46,981 nucleotides of DNA from DASQBT01 sp049578545. GTDB lineage: Bacteria; Pseudomonadota; Gammaproteobacteria; Burkholderiales; Thiobacillaceae. Below are positions 16,021 through 25,008 of the stretch, piece by piece. A program made the translations under genes and the position numbers. How positions within the stretch are numbered: position 1 is the first letter of the stretch; each line of letters begins with the position of its first letter. The notes beneath the pieces are model-generated. The model saw only the letters and a list, made by a program, of their open reading frames with translations, was not told where the DNA came from and did not search any database. The stretch covers positions 1-46,981 of the forward strand of contig JBAUMF010000051.1 in NCBI GenBank assembly GCA_049578545.1, read 5' to 3'.

Positions 16021-18411
16021 TCAGAGTGCAAGTTCATCGCTTTCCACTGCAACAGTGTAATCGCGGCCCGACCACTCACCCGAGCCGACGCGCCGGAAGC
16101 TGAAATCGATTCGCTGCCCGGGTCGCAGTGTGCTGGTCTCGAGTTCGGCTACATGAAGCCCGAGGCCCGTGTCCTGCGTCGCGGTATCCTGGATCAAATT
16201 CCAGCCATCGACCCCCCAATGAATGGTGCCCGCTTCGAACAAGCCTACACGCAGAGTTTGCCCTTTTCTGATTTCCTGAATCGGGGCCTGCGGCAACCAG
16301 ATGGCATGCTGTACCGTCGGACACCTCCCATGATAGCGCTGCCAGGTTGCATGCGGCCGGTCGTCGGGGCGACCGCGTCGGCGGGAGGTTAATAGCTTGA
16401 CGTATTCAGCGTGTGCCCACACCAGAGGCATGGCAGATCCAGTTGGGCGGCCTGGATAGAGTCCCCGTGCCGGAATGGGGCCGCTGTCCCACACCTGCTC
16501 CGGCAGCATCCCGCCCGCACCGCTCATGGCAACCATTGCTTGCAGATGAGGAAGAGGGTCATTCCCGGCTGCAAGTTCATAGTGGCCGCGCTCTCCGGTC
16601 AGCAGGGGCCAGGCCCGGCCGTGACCCACGCCATCGAATGGCGCCCCGTCCTTATGCTCACCATAGCCATCTCCATTGTAGCGATGCCAGGACGGTCCGC
16701 TTGGCGTGTCCACTTTCAGCAGCTTGTCGATGACCTGAAGGGTATCGAGAATCATTGGATCATCGGCCCGACGCAGTCCGAATCGCACCAGTTGCAGACA
16801 ATCGACGCCGATCTGTTCCGTGGCAGGCAGCGCCGGATCATGGGCGCGATTCTTGATTGGCATCACGTCAAGCAAGGCGCGCGGATTGGCCCGGCGACCT
16901 GCCGGCGCATTACGGATGTAGTAGCCGCGCACACCGACCTGACGGGCGAGTGCCGTGTCATGAACCGTGATCCAGTCTTCAATATGGGCGTTCCAGTAAT
17001 CCGCAAGCGCCAGGGCATACTCACGCGCCTTGCCGCCAAGCCATTCTGCCCCTTCCACCAGGGCAGCGATGCATGTGGCCAGGGTGAAGGCATTGATGCC
17101 GCAATCTTCTTCCCAACGATCCTGCTGACTGACCGGTCCGGTTCGTGCAATGAACCCAAGGGCGCGCAAGATCATGTCGGCAACGGCGATACCGTTAAGC
17201 GCGTCGTGCTCGGCCAGGCGCGTTGCAAGCAGGACGGGAAATGCCGTTTCATCGAGCTGCACGCCCTGCCAGTAGGGCTTGCCTCCGAGCCACTGGTTCT
17301 GATACCAGTGCCCGTCCGCATGCTGGGTAGCAATGAGATACCGCAGAATATCCCTTGCCTCGTCCTCGGCGCCGAGCGCTAACAATGCCCCCGCACTCTC
17401 GACCAGATCGCGCGGCCACACGAGGTGGTAGCCGCCGCGCTCGTCGCGGGTGTTGCCCCAGGGAACACTGAGGCTGGCCACCATGGCGCCCGGATAGATC
17501 TTGTCCTGATGAACGCGCAATACCATGGCTGAGGTGTAGAACTGGTCGCGCAGCAAATCCGGGATGTCGTCTTGACCGTCGCATTGTTCCCCGCAGCGCT
17601 GGTGCCATGCCGACCAGTCATTGAGCAGTTGTTGCCACGGTTCATCGAACGGTCGTATCAGGGCGGAGATTGCTAGGGTGGCTGCGGATTCCTTGCTGCT
17701 GGCAAGACCCAGGGCAAGCGTGGCCTGCCGGGGAAGTTCTCCCATAAGCGCCACATTGCCGGGGCCAGCACACGCGTATTGCCATTGCATGCGGTCGTGC
17801 AGAAAAAAATCCTGCCATCCATCGCTGGCTCCGACGTACCCGGCACTGGCGCGGACCCAGGCGTCATGCTGGCTGCCTTCCACCGCCGCCAGGGCCAGAC
17901 CAAATGGCCCCTGTTCCGCCCACAGCACCTGGCGGCCGCGATAGAGGCTCACCTCGGCCTGGTTGTCATGTCCGGTGCCGCCCAGGTGCGGTGCAAGCAG
18001 GGCATAAGGCCGCAGGCCCGGATCGCCTTCAAGGCGGACGTCCACCAGTAATACATCGCGCTGGCGATCAGGTGCTAACCGCAAGCTGAGTGTGAAGCGA
18101 TCATGTTGATGAATGACTTCTATCGCGGGTACGCCCGGCGCGGCCCAGACCAGCTTATGGCTGTCCAGGCGCTTCACCTCTACCCAGAATCCCAGATTGT
18201 CGGCAACAATGAAGCCCAGGTCACGAATCTGCGGAATATCGACGCGCGGGTAATACACTTCATTGACGATGCCGCCGCCGATCGTAAACCACACGCGCGA
18301 AGGTCCCAGGGCACAACCTACCATCTCCTTGGCACTACTGCACCAAGTGGGCGAGATGCCCGGGGCACCAGGAGCGTCTGCGCAGGCAGTCTGATCAAAT
18401 CCGGTGTTCAA
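16021..18411 (-). CDS. Glucan 1,4-alpha-glucosidase (GH15 glucoamylase), cytoplasmic
   Basis: 796 residues. An N-terminal beta-sandwich (about 20-270, starting SSAKEMVGCALGPSRVWFTIGGG) precedes the (alpha/alpha)6 catalytic domain from about 285 to 690, the bacterial GH15 layout. The general acid lies in QDRWEEDCG (E434/E435) and the general base in MLPEQVWDSGP (E638); GYHLVWPRDLVE is the substrate-site motif. No signal peptide is seen, so it should act on internal glycogen or maltodextrins, releasing beta-D-glucose for the adjacent glucokinase. A C-terminal beta-rich extension (about 700-796) follows the catalytic domain. The start region overlaps a small doubtful frame upstream. Confident for family; exact substrate unproven. 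Confidence 0.9.
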   Translation of the reverse strand: MNTGFDQTACADAPGAPGISPTWCSSAKEMVGCALGPSRVWFTIGGGIVNEVYYPRVDIPQIRDLGFIVADNLGFWVEVKRLDSHKLVWAAPGVPAIEVIHQHDRFTLSLRLAPDRQRDVLLVDVRLEGDPGLRPYALLAPHLGGTGHDNQAEVSLYRGRQVLWAEQGPFGLALAAVEGSQHDAWVRASAGYVGASDGWQDFFLHDRMQWQYACAGPGNVALMGELPRQATLALGLASSKESAATLAISALIRPFDEPWQQLLNDWSAWHQRCGEQCDGQDDIPDLLRDQFYTSAMVLRVHQDKIYPGAMVASLSVPWGNTRDERGGYHLVWPRDLVESAGALLALGAEDEARDILRYLIATQHADGHWYQNQWLGGKPYWQGVQLDETAFPVLLATRLAEHDALNGIAVADMILRALGFIARTGPVSQQDRWEEDCGINAFTLATCIAALVEGAEWLGGKAREYALALADYWNAHIEDWITVHDTALARQVGVRGYYIRNAPAGRRANPRALLDVMPIKNRAHDPALPATEQIGVDCLQLVRFGLRRADDPMILDTLQVIDKLLKVDTPSGPSWHRYNGDGYGEHKDGAPFDGVGHGRAWPLLTGERGHYELAAGNDPLPHLQAMVAMSGAGGMLPEQVWDSGPIPARGLYPGRPTGSAMPLVWAHAEYVKLLTSRRRGRPDDRPHATWQRYHGRCPTVQHAIWLPQAPIQEIRKGQTLRVGLFEAGTIHWGVDGWNLIQDTATQDTGLGLHVAELETSTLRPGQRIDFSFRRVGSGEWSGRDYTVAVESDELAL

Positions 18412-18664
18412 TGTTGTTCCTGTTGTCGCCCCTGAAAGTCCATGCCCTGTTACGTTCGTAAGTGTCCGTTTCCACTGGCTGTGGCCCGCCCTGCCACCAG
18501 CAGGCCGGCCGATTCAGGCCCACACGATCCGGCTGCGTGGTTGGGCGAACCATCTTCATATTCTCTACCCAAACATCGACAATGGGCATCACCAGTTCGC
18601 GCGGCTTCCACTTCATCGGCGCACGCGAACAAAATGGCATCGCTGGCACGACGTCCCATGGCAA
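18395..18664 (-). CDS. Doubtful small protein upstream of the glucoamylase
   Basis: An open frame of 89 codons whose end overlaps the glucoamylase start by 17 bases. Its sequence (DVWVENMKMVRPTTQ, then CWWQGGPQPVETD) is not recognised and no ribosome site precedes it. Third codon positions are moderately GC-rich, so it may be coding, or it may be part of the decayed stretch just upstream. Confidence 0.22.
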   Translation of the reverse strand: MPWDVVPAMPFCSRAPMKWKPRELVMPIVDVWVENMKMVRPTTQPDRVGLNRPACWWQGGPQPVETDTYERNRAWTFRGDNRNNIEHRI

Positions 18665-18715
18665 GGTTTCATGGACCGCAGATGTCCATACCCGGAAAGC
18701 TTCCTTATAGCTGAA

Positions 18716-19075
18716 TTACATGTCAATGGGGACAGCCGCAATGTGGGGTGGGCCCCTTGGCGTGAACTTAAGTACGATGCCGTGGGCCGGGTCCCTGGCG
18801 TTGAGCGTGATGGGCTGGATGAGGCTGAAGAAGTTATGCCAGGCATCCAGCGGCTGCTTGCCCCGGGGCCAATTCTCTGTGATGCCTTATAGCAATTCCC
18901 GGCCAGGACCGCTTGTTTGCTGTCCGAGCGATCCAAGGCCAACAGTTCAAATCGTTCCGGAGATGTCCAGCGAAAGAGCGGTTGGATAGCGCTGGAACCA
19001 CCCGCCGCCGAGCAGGGCAAACAGGGTAGCGCCAAGGACAGTCGTCCCTTCCAATTCCTTTTCCCGCTTGACGTG
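18716..19075 (-). pseudogene. Decayed gene fragment, family not recognised
   Basis: Three protein-like pieces follow each other on the minus strand in different frames: a hydrophobic piece (TTVLGATLFALLGGGWFQRY), then FELLALDRSDSKQAVLAGN, then NWPRGKQPLDAWHNFFSLIQP continuing to IAAVPIDM and a stop at 18716. Each is interrupted by a stop or frame change within about 40 codons. This looks like the C-terminal part of a membrane-associated protein broken by indels. I cannot name the family, and the upstream limit is approximate. Confidence 0.35.
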
Positions 19076-19284
19076 CTGAAAGCACGATGCACGAGATCGC
19101 TGCGCATTCCATGGAACATGTCGTGCCGGTCTTGTTGATGACAACACTGCATGTTGGGGCGCGGTTCTCGGAGTCGGGCTTCTGCCTATACTTTTGGCGA
19201 GGCCATGTTTCGAATTGCCGGCTACCCATACCAAGTGAGCGACTGGGAGTACGATATGTTTTCCACACAAAGCCGGGAGTTTCC

Positions 19285-19938
19285 ATGAAGTCAAGCCAAC
19301 ACGCGCCGATCGTGGCGCTGATTCTCGCGACCCAGGCCGTCTCGGCCTGGGCCAAGCAAGAGACGTTCACCCTCGATTCAGCACACACGTTCCCGACCTT
19401 TGAGGTGAACCATCTGGGGTTCTCCACTCAGCGCGGCCGTTTCGACCAGACCCGCGGCAAGGTCGTCATGGATCAGCAGAAAAAGAGTGGAAGCGTGGAC
19501 ATCATCATCGACGCCAACTCGATCGACACGGGCGTCAAGCCATTGGATGAAGTATTGCGCGGAGTGGAATTCCTGAACGTGGAGCAGTATCCCACCCTCA
19601 GTTTCCATTCCTCAAAGCTCAAATTCAACGGCGATCAGTTGGCGACGGTAGATGGTGTGGTTACCATGCTGGGCGTTTCCAGACCCGTCACCCTCACCGT
19701 CACCCACTACAAGTGCGGGGTTGACCCCATCACATCCAAATTTGTCTGCGGTGTCGATGCCGAAACCACCATCAGGCGCTCGGATTATGGCATGACCAGG
19801 TTCCTGCCTCTCGTCAATGACGAAGTGAAGCTCAAGATCCAGGTGGAGGGAACCCGGGATGAAGAACCTGCGCCACGAAGCGGCGGCTTCCAGCAACTTT
19901 TTCACGCAGATCAGCCGCTTGGGGAGGAAAGAAGGTAG
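19285..19938 (+). CDS. YceI family periplasmic protein
   Basis: 217 residues from the ATG at 19285, after a GGGAG ribosome site. The signal peptide ends near VSAWA. The mature part opens with FTLDSAHTFPTFEVNHLGFSTQRGRF, the YceI lipocalin-like signature, followed by KVVMDQQKKSGSVDIIIDANSIDTG, LRGVEFLNVEQYPTLSFHSS and VKLKIQVEGT. YceI proteins bind isoprenoid-type lipids such as polyprenyl quinone precursors in the periplasm. About 28 residues after the usual end (DEEPAPRSGGFQQLFHADQ...) are extra and polar. Two Cys (YKCGVDP and KFVCGVD) may form a disulfide. The gene stands alone, downstream of the decayed region. Confidence 0.88.
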   Translation: MKSSQHAPIVALILATQAVSAWAKQETFTLDSAHTFPTFEVNHLGFSTQRGRFDQTRGKVVMDQQKKSGSVDIIIDANSIDTGVKPLDEVLRGVEFLNVEQYPTLSFHSSKLKFNGDQLATVDGVVTMLGVSRPVTLTVTHYKCGVDPITSKFVCGVDAETTIRRSDYGMTRFLPLVNDEVKLKIQVEGTRDEEPAPRSGGFQQLFHADQPLGEERR

Positions 19939-20222
19939 ACAAGCAATCAGGCAAGCATTGGCCTCCGGACGTCGGCCAGGGTCGGCACTGGAGTTTGAGA
20001 CATCAAACCGGTCAGAATGCAGCAGCAGGCGCAGGCTTATTGCGCAACTCCGGACCTTGCGCGCCAGGCCCACGCCCGCGCCAACGGCCAGGGAACCGGC
20101 TGGATGCGCGCAGGAAAAACGGATTCGGTCGATTCATAATCAATACACCAGCGTGGCCCGCCCTGATGAATGACTGGTAAATTATTACGCCGCCAAACAA
20201 GCCGCCCCATACCGACACCCAA

Positions 20223-21890
20223 ATGGCTCTGCCGTCTGCGCGCCCCGCTATCTCCGCGCCGCTCCCTGACCTGATCGCGGGTCTTTCCATTGCCGGGCTG
20301 CTGGTACCCGAAGCCGTGGCTTACTCCGGGATCGCCAGCCTGCCGCCCCAATTTGGCATCATCGCCCTGCTTGCCGGGCTGCTTTGCTACGGGCTGGTGG
20401 GCAGAAGCCGGTTTGCTGTAGTCTCAGCCACTTCCTCCTCCGCCGCAGTCCTGGCCGCCGCCACGGCCACCCTGTCTGGCGGTGACACCGGCCTCAGATT
20501 TGCGCTTGCCGCTGGCCTGATCATACTGACTGGATTCTTCTTTGTGGCCGCCGGGGTTGCCCGTCTTGGCGCCATCTCGAACTTCATCGCCAAACCCGTT
20601 TTACGCGGTTTCGCCTTCGGTTTGGCCGTGGTGATCATCCTCAAACAGTTGCCCAGTATTGCGGGGGTCGCGCCTCAGCACGCTGACCTCCTGCGCTATG
20701 CCTTCGACCTCCTCAGGCGAATTGGTGACTGGAACCCGATCGGCGTAGCCACCGGTTTCATTGCCCTTGCGATCCTGCTCGCCCTCAGGCCCTACAAACG
20801 CATCCCGGCCTCGTTGCTGGTCATCGTGTTGGGCATTGCCACACAGGTTCTGTACGGTATTGATCGTCATGGTGTCGGCCTGGTCGGCGCAGTTGACCTG
20901 CAACTCCAGATTCCCAGGCTGCCACAACTCCCGTGGCGCGACTGGCTGCGCCTGGGTGAAGTGGCGTTCGCCCTGCTGTTCGTGCTTTATGCCGAGTCAT
21001 ACAGCAGCATCCGTGGCTTCGCGCTAAAGCACGGCGATGACGTTTCTGCCAACCGCGAACTGGTTGCGCTGGGCGTGGCCAACCTGGCATCAGGAATCTT
21101 TCACGGCATGCCGGTCGGAGCAGGCTATTCCGGCACCTCCGCAAACGAGGCGGCTGGTGCCCAGTCCCGATGGGCGGCATGGATCGCGGCTCTGGTCGTG
21201 CTGGCCATCGTACTGACCCTGCTGCCTTATGTTGCCCTCACCCCGCAGCCGATACTCGCCGCCATTGTTATCAACGCGGTCAGCCATACCTTGAATCCGG
21301 GCGCCCTGCGCCTCTATTTTCGCTGGCGGCGGGACCGCGTGGTGGCGCTTGCCGCGGTTGCTGCCGTACTCCTGCTCGGCATACTGGACGGCCTGCTGGC
21401 GGCAGTCGGCGTAAGCCTGTTGATGACCCTGCGAGACCTTTCCGAACCCAAGGTCTCCGTGCTCGGACGCCTCGGCCAGAGTCATGATTTCATAGACGTT
21501 GCGGCGCATCCGGAAGCGAAACAGATACCCGGCTTGCTGATCGTGCGGCCGGAAGAGCCTTTGTTCTTTGCCAACGCAGACAGGATGTTCGCCTTTGTCA
21601 GGCAGCGTATCGATGCCGCGGGCGGTGCAGCCATACACACGATCATTCTCAGCCTGGAAGAATCGCCTGACCTCGATGGCACGTGTATCGAAGCCCTGGA
21701 AGAACTCGCCAGGCACCTCGCCCAAGGAAACATACATTTGCTGCTTGCGAGGCTGAAGGACCCGGTACTGGCTGTTCTCAACCATGCCGCCATTCCCAAC
21801 CTGCCACCAACGGCATTGAACAACTGGAGTGTGGATGATGCAGTCAGCGCTGCCTTGGGGAAGAACGATATTGGCCTATCCACAAAATGA
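20223..21890 (+). CDS. SulP family inorganic anion transporter
   Basis: 555 residues. The opening DLIAGLSIAGLLVPEAVAYSGIASLPPQFGI is the SulP signature, followed by about 10-12 hydrophobic helices. GMPVGAGYSGTSANEAAGAQS is the family's conserved half-helix region. From about residue 435 a soluble STAS domain follows (LLIVRPEEPLFFANADRMFAFVRQRI, then IILSLEESPDLDGTCIEAL); the loop reads SPDLDGT where many STAS domains have a phosphorylatable Ser/Thr. It probably carries sulfate, bicarbonate or another anion across the inner membrane. In an autotroph bicarbonate is attractive, but the sequence does not decide. It lies 244 bases before the MBL-fold RNase, same strand. Confidence 0.88.
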   Translation: MALPSARPAISAPLPDLIAGLSIAGLLVPEAVAYSGIASLPPQFGIIALLAGLLCYGLVGRSRFAVVSATSSSAAVLAAATATLSGGDTGLRFALAAGLIILTGFFFVAAGVARLGAISNFIAKPVLRGFAFGLAVVIILKQLPSIAGVAPQHADLLRYAFDLLRRIGDWNPIGVATGFIALAILLALRPYKRIPASLLVIVLGIATQVLYGIDRHGVGLVGAVDLQLQIPRLPQLPWRDWLRLGEVAFALLFVLYAESYSSIRGFALKHGDDVSANRELVALGVANLASGIFHGMPVGAGYSGTSANEAAGAQSRWAAWIAALVVLAIVLTLLPYVALTPQPILAAIVINAVSHTLNPGALRLYFRWRRDRVVALAAVAAVLLLGILDGLLAAVGVSLLMTLRDLSEPKVSVLGRLGQSHDFIDVAAHPEAKQIPGLLIVRPEEPLFFANADRMFAFVRQRIDAAGGAAIHTIILSLEESPDLDGTCIEALEELARHLAQGNIHLLLARLKDPVLAVLNHAAIPNLPPTALNNWSVDDAVSAALGKNDIGLSTK

Positions 21891-22134
21891 CTGGAATGGG
21901 TTCAGTCGATCCATGCAACCTTCACCTGCAGCAGATCCGCCGGCTTGGAGAACTCCAGGATCTTTGGCGATGCTGATTGCAACCTGCGGCGTTCTTGTTG
22001 CACCCGCTGGTTGGCGCCATGCGCTGCTGGCCTGGGCTCATGCCCTGGCCTCGATTGCGGTGAAGGATGGTGTAACAATCCCGGTTCCCCGGCTGGTCCG
22101 TCAGAGAGACTGAGCCACCTTTAGAGGAGGAATG

Positions 22135-23520
22135 ATGAAAGTCTCGTTTCATGGGGCTGCCAGAGGTGTGACGGGTTCCTGTCACAGGGTCGAATGTGGC
22201 GGCAAACAGGTCCTGATCGATTGCGGCCTGTATCAAGGCGGGCGCGAACTCGACGAAGAGAATGCCGACCCATTCGGGTTTGATCCATCTGCCATCGACT
22301 ATGTCCTGCTGACCCACGCGCATCTGGACCATTGTGGTCGCCTGCCTCTGCTGGTTAAACGCGGGTTCCGCGGTGAAGTCATCGCGACTGCGGCGACCAA
22401 GGAGCTGGCGCGCGTGGTCTTGCTCGATTCCGCGCATCTGCAGGAAGAGGAGGCCCGCTACAAGGCGAGGAGATCATGGCACCGGGGAAACCATCCGGAG
22501 CCCGAACCGCTCTATTCTGCGCTGGACGCCCTTAACACCCTCGAATTCTTCGGTCGCAGCGCGGCGTACAAGACCGCGATCCAGTTGGCGCCTGGCGTCA
22601 CCGCAACCTTCTTCGATGCGGGCCACATTCTGGGTTCCGCAAGCATCTACCTTGAGTTGCAGGAAAACGGCCATAAGAAGAATATCGTCTTTTCAGGCGA
22701 TCTGGGAAATGCGGGGCGCCCGTTGCTGCGTACGCCGCACGTTCCGCACAAGGCCGACGCCGTAATAATCGAGACCACATACGGTGACCGGCTGCACAAG
22801 GGCTTGCCTGATTCGATCGAGGAGCTTTATGTCGCCATTGAGCAAACGTTCCAGCGGGATGGAAATGTAATCATCCCTACCTTTGCCCTGGAGCGGGCGC
22901 AAGAACTTCTCTATTTTCTCAGACAAGGCGTGATCGATAAGCGTCTTCCGGCAACCATGCAGGTGTTTCTCGATTCGCCCATGGCCATATCGGCGACCCA
23001 GATATTCGAGCACCACCCGGAATGCTACTCGTCACAAGTGGCCGAGTTATTCCGCGAGGGGCGGGACCCATTCAAACTGCCGGGGCTGCGGTTCACGCGA
23101 GAAACGGCCGATTCCATGGCAATAAACCGTATTGCGGGCGGTGCGGTAATCATGGCGGGGTCGGGAATGTGCACCGGTGGGCGGGTTCGGCATCATCTCC
23201 AGCACAATCTGTGGCGCAACAACGCGAGCATCGTTTTTGTCGGCTATGCTGCAGAAGGAACGCTTGCCCGCCGCATCATCGATGGTGCAGAGATCGTTCA
23301 CCTGTTCGGTGAAGACGTGCCGGTGCGGGCAAAGGTTCATACCATCAATGGGTTCTCCGCCCATGCGGATCAGGCTGAGCTGCTGGCCTGGCACAAAGAG
23401 ATCGAGCCGGGCGAGACGTTTCTGGTTCATGGGGAGCCCGGGGCGATGCAGCAGTTTGCCGCCCTGTTAAAGGGACAACGTGTAGAAATGCCGGAGTTGC
23501 ATCAGTCGTATGAAATCTAG
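22135..23520 (+). CDS. Beta-CASP metallo-beta-lactamase fold RNase-like protein
   Basis: 461 residues from ATG 22135; another ATG three bases earlier sits only one base from the ribosome site GAGGAGG (22124-22130), so the second is preferred. Zinc motif THAHLDHCG at 60-68, FDAGHILGSAS and FSGDLG complete the MBL core. The beta-CASP part shows motif A (FLDSPMAISAT), motif B (GSGMCTGGRVRHHL) and motif C (NGFSAHADQAEL). VHGEPGAMQQFA matches the RNA-metabolising C-terminal (RMMBL) domain. Proteins of this CPSF-like group cleave RNA, though for bacterial members of this length the substrate is usually untested. All metal ligands are present. Confidence 0.9.
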   Translation: MKVSFHGAARGVTGSCHRVECGGKQVLIDCGLYQGGRELDEENADPFGFDPSAIDYVLLTHAHLDHCGRLPLLVKRGFRGEVIATAATKELARVVLLDSAHLQEEEARYKARRSWHRGNHPEPEPLYSALDALNTLEFFGRSAAYKTAIQLAPGVTATFFDAGHILGSASIYLELQENGHKKNIVFSGDLGNAGRPLLRTPHVPHKADAVIIETTYGDRLHKGLPDSIEELYVAIEQTFQRDGNVIIPTFALERAQELLYFLRQGVIDKRLPATMQVFLDSPMAISATQIFEHHPECYSSQVAELFREGRDPFKLPGLRFTRETADSMAINRIAGGAVIMAGSGMCTGGRVRHHLQHNLWRNNASIVFVGYAAEGTLARRIIDGAEIVHLFGEDVPVRAKVHTINGFSAHADQAELLAWHKEIEPGETFLVHGEPGAMQQFAALLKGQRVEMPELHQSYEI

Positions 23521-23546
23521 CGAAGCGCGGATGTAATCAATTTTCT

Positions 23547-23638
23547 GTCATTGCGACAGAGGATGGCGTGCCGGCAGGCAATCCCGTGCAAGATGGAATC
23601 AATGGATCACGGATCGCTTCGTCGGTGTGCTCCTCGCG
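23547..23638. repeat. Degenerate second copy of the palindromic interspersed repeat
   Basis: GTCATTGCGAC at 23547, GGCAATCCCGTG near 23577-23588 and a mirrored right side CACGGATCGCTTCGTCGG ... CTCCTCGC resemble the element at 14542-14626. It fills the convergent gap between the MBL gene and potD. The rest of this 426-base gap (23521-23946) contains no gene that I can support. Confidence 0.4.
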
Positions 23639-23946
23639 CTGGCGAATAGATCAATGCCTGGCAAAACAAGATTTGGCAGTGGCGCCCCGATCTCACTGCA
23701 CTTCGATTAAACCGAATGCAACCTTTCATCCTGCTGCCCGACCAGGCTTGGTCAAATCCAAAAGGTTATGCGCGTTCTGGATCGGCCACCTCAATCAGAC
23801 TCTCCAGCATTGGTTGCCCAGGAACCGATGGGCACCTCTCCCGCAATCATTTGACGAGCGCCGGGCTTTAAGCTGCATAAAATCAATGACCTTTTCCCCT
23901 AAAAGGGGGGCATTCGATCGCTCCCTGCTCCAATCCTTATCCATGA

Positions 23947-25008
23947 TCAGCGCAGTTTGATTTCAATCCAGATGCGGTTGAGAATCCGTCGGTGGCGGCG
24001 ATCGAGATCCCGCAGCATTTCGAGTCTTTTCAGGGTTTTTCGATCGGGAAAAATCGTCGGGTCACTGGCGACGCCGGGATCAAGATAGGCCGTGGCATCC
24101 GCATTGGGATTGCCCGAGCCGATGAGATTGGTGAGTTCGGCTGAGTTTTTCCCCTCCAGCATGTAATTGATAAACCGGTGTGCCAGTTCGGGATGCCTGC
24201 CCGAGTTGTGAATAACCATGGAATCCAGGGCCAGTACCGCGCCTTCCCTGGGGATCGACGCCGCGATGGAGAAGGGCCGGCCTGCATTGCGCGCATCGGC
24301 ATTGGCCTGGAAGATATCGTTGGAATATCCATGGACGACCCAGATATTGCCCACGGTAAGCTCCTTGATGTAGCTGGATGCATTGAACGCGGCCCAATAG
24401 GGTTTGGCGCGGATGATCAGATCGCGGGCCTGATTCCATCTTGCTTCGTCGGTGTCGTTGACGTGATAACCGAGGTAAAGCATGGCAGCCGCCATCAGTT
24501 CCCGTTGTGAATCCAATACCGTGATGCGGCCCTTGATCTTCTGCAGGTATTTCGGCTCAAAAATCAGCGCCCAGCTATCAGTAGGCAACCCGAGTTCTTT
24601 CACCTTCTGTGTGTTGTAGCCGATCAGGGTCACGGTGTAGGCGTAGGGCACGGAGTAGCGGTTGCCTGGATCAAAGAATTGATTGAGGAACTCGGGCTTG
24701 ATGTTCTTGAGATTCGGCAGCAGGCTCTTGTCGAGCAAGCGCAGCTGATGGGAGCGAATCAATGCTTCAACGGCGTTACCAGTGGGTATGATCAGGTCGT
24801 AGCCGCTGGCGCCGGCAGCCAGCTTGGCCAGCATCTCTTCGTTGTCGGAGTAGTAGTCCTGCACCACCCGGCAGGCGGATTCCTTCTCGAAGCGCGCGAT
24901 CGTGGCGTCCGAGATGTAATTGTTCCAGTTGTAGAGGTAGAGGGTTTGCGCAGGCTCCGCGGCAAGCGGGGACTGCCATGCCAGCATTGCGATCAGCAAC
25001 CACTTCAT
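23947..25008 (-). CDS. potD: Polyamine ABC transporter, periplasmic substrate-binding protein
   Basis: 353 residues. A short signal peptide (MKWLLIAMLAWQSPLAA) is followed by LYLYNWNNYISDATIARFEKES, the PotD/PotF opening in which aromatic residues line the polyamine site. SDNEEMLAKLAAGASGYDLIIPTGNAVEALI, VPYAYTVTLIGYN, and WVVHGYSNDIFQAN are further family landmarks. The last gene of the potA-B-C-D set, it overlaps the permease gene by 4 bases (ATGA), indicating translational coupling. Whether it prefers putrescine or spermidine cannot be decided by eye. In some bacteria such binding proteins also signal to cyclic-di-GMP enzymes, relevant given the upstream neighbours. Confidence 0.9.
   Translation of the reverse strand: MKWLLIAMLAWQSPLAAEPAQTLYLYNWNNYISDATIARFEKESACRVVQDYYSDNEEMLAKLAAGASGYDLIIPTGNAVEALIRSHQLRLLDKSLLPNLKNIKPEFLNQFFDPGNRYSVPYAYTVTLIGYNTQKVKELGLPTDSWALIFEPKYLQKIKGRITVLDSQRELMAAAMLYLGYHVNDTDEARWNQARDLIIRAKPYWAAFNASSYIKELTVGNIWVVHGYSNDIFQANADARNAGRPFSIAASIPREGAVLALDSMVIHNSGRHPELAHRFINYMLEGKNSAELTNLIGSGNPNADATAYLDPGVASDPTIFPDRKTLKRLEMLRDLDRRHRRILNRIWIEIKLR

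Noticed and set aside
23896..23908. CCCCT-AAA-AGGGG hairpin as the potD terminator
   Set aside because: The stem is only 5 bp and the minus-strand side is followed by A residues, not T.
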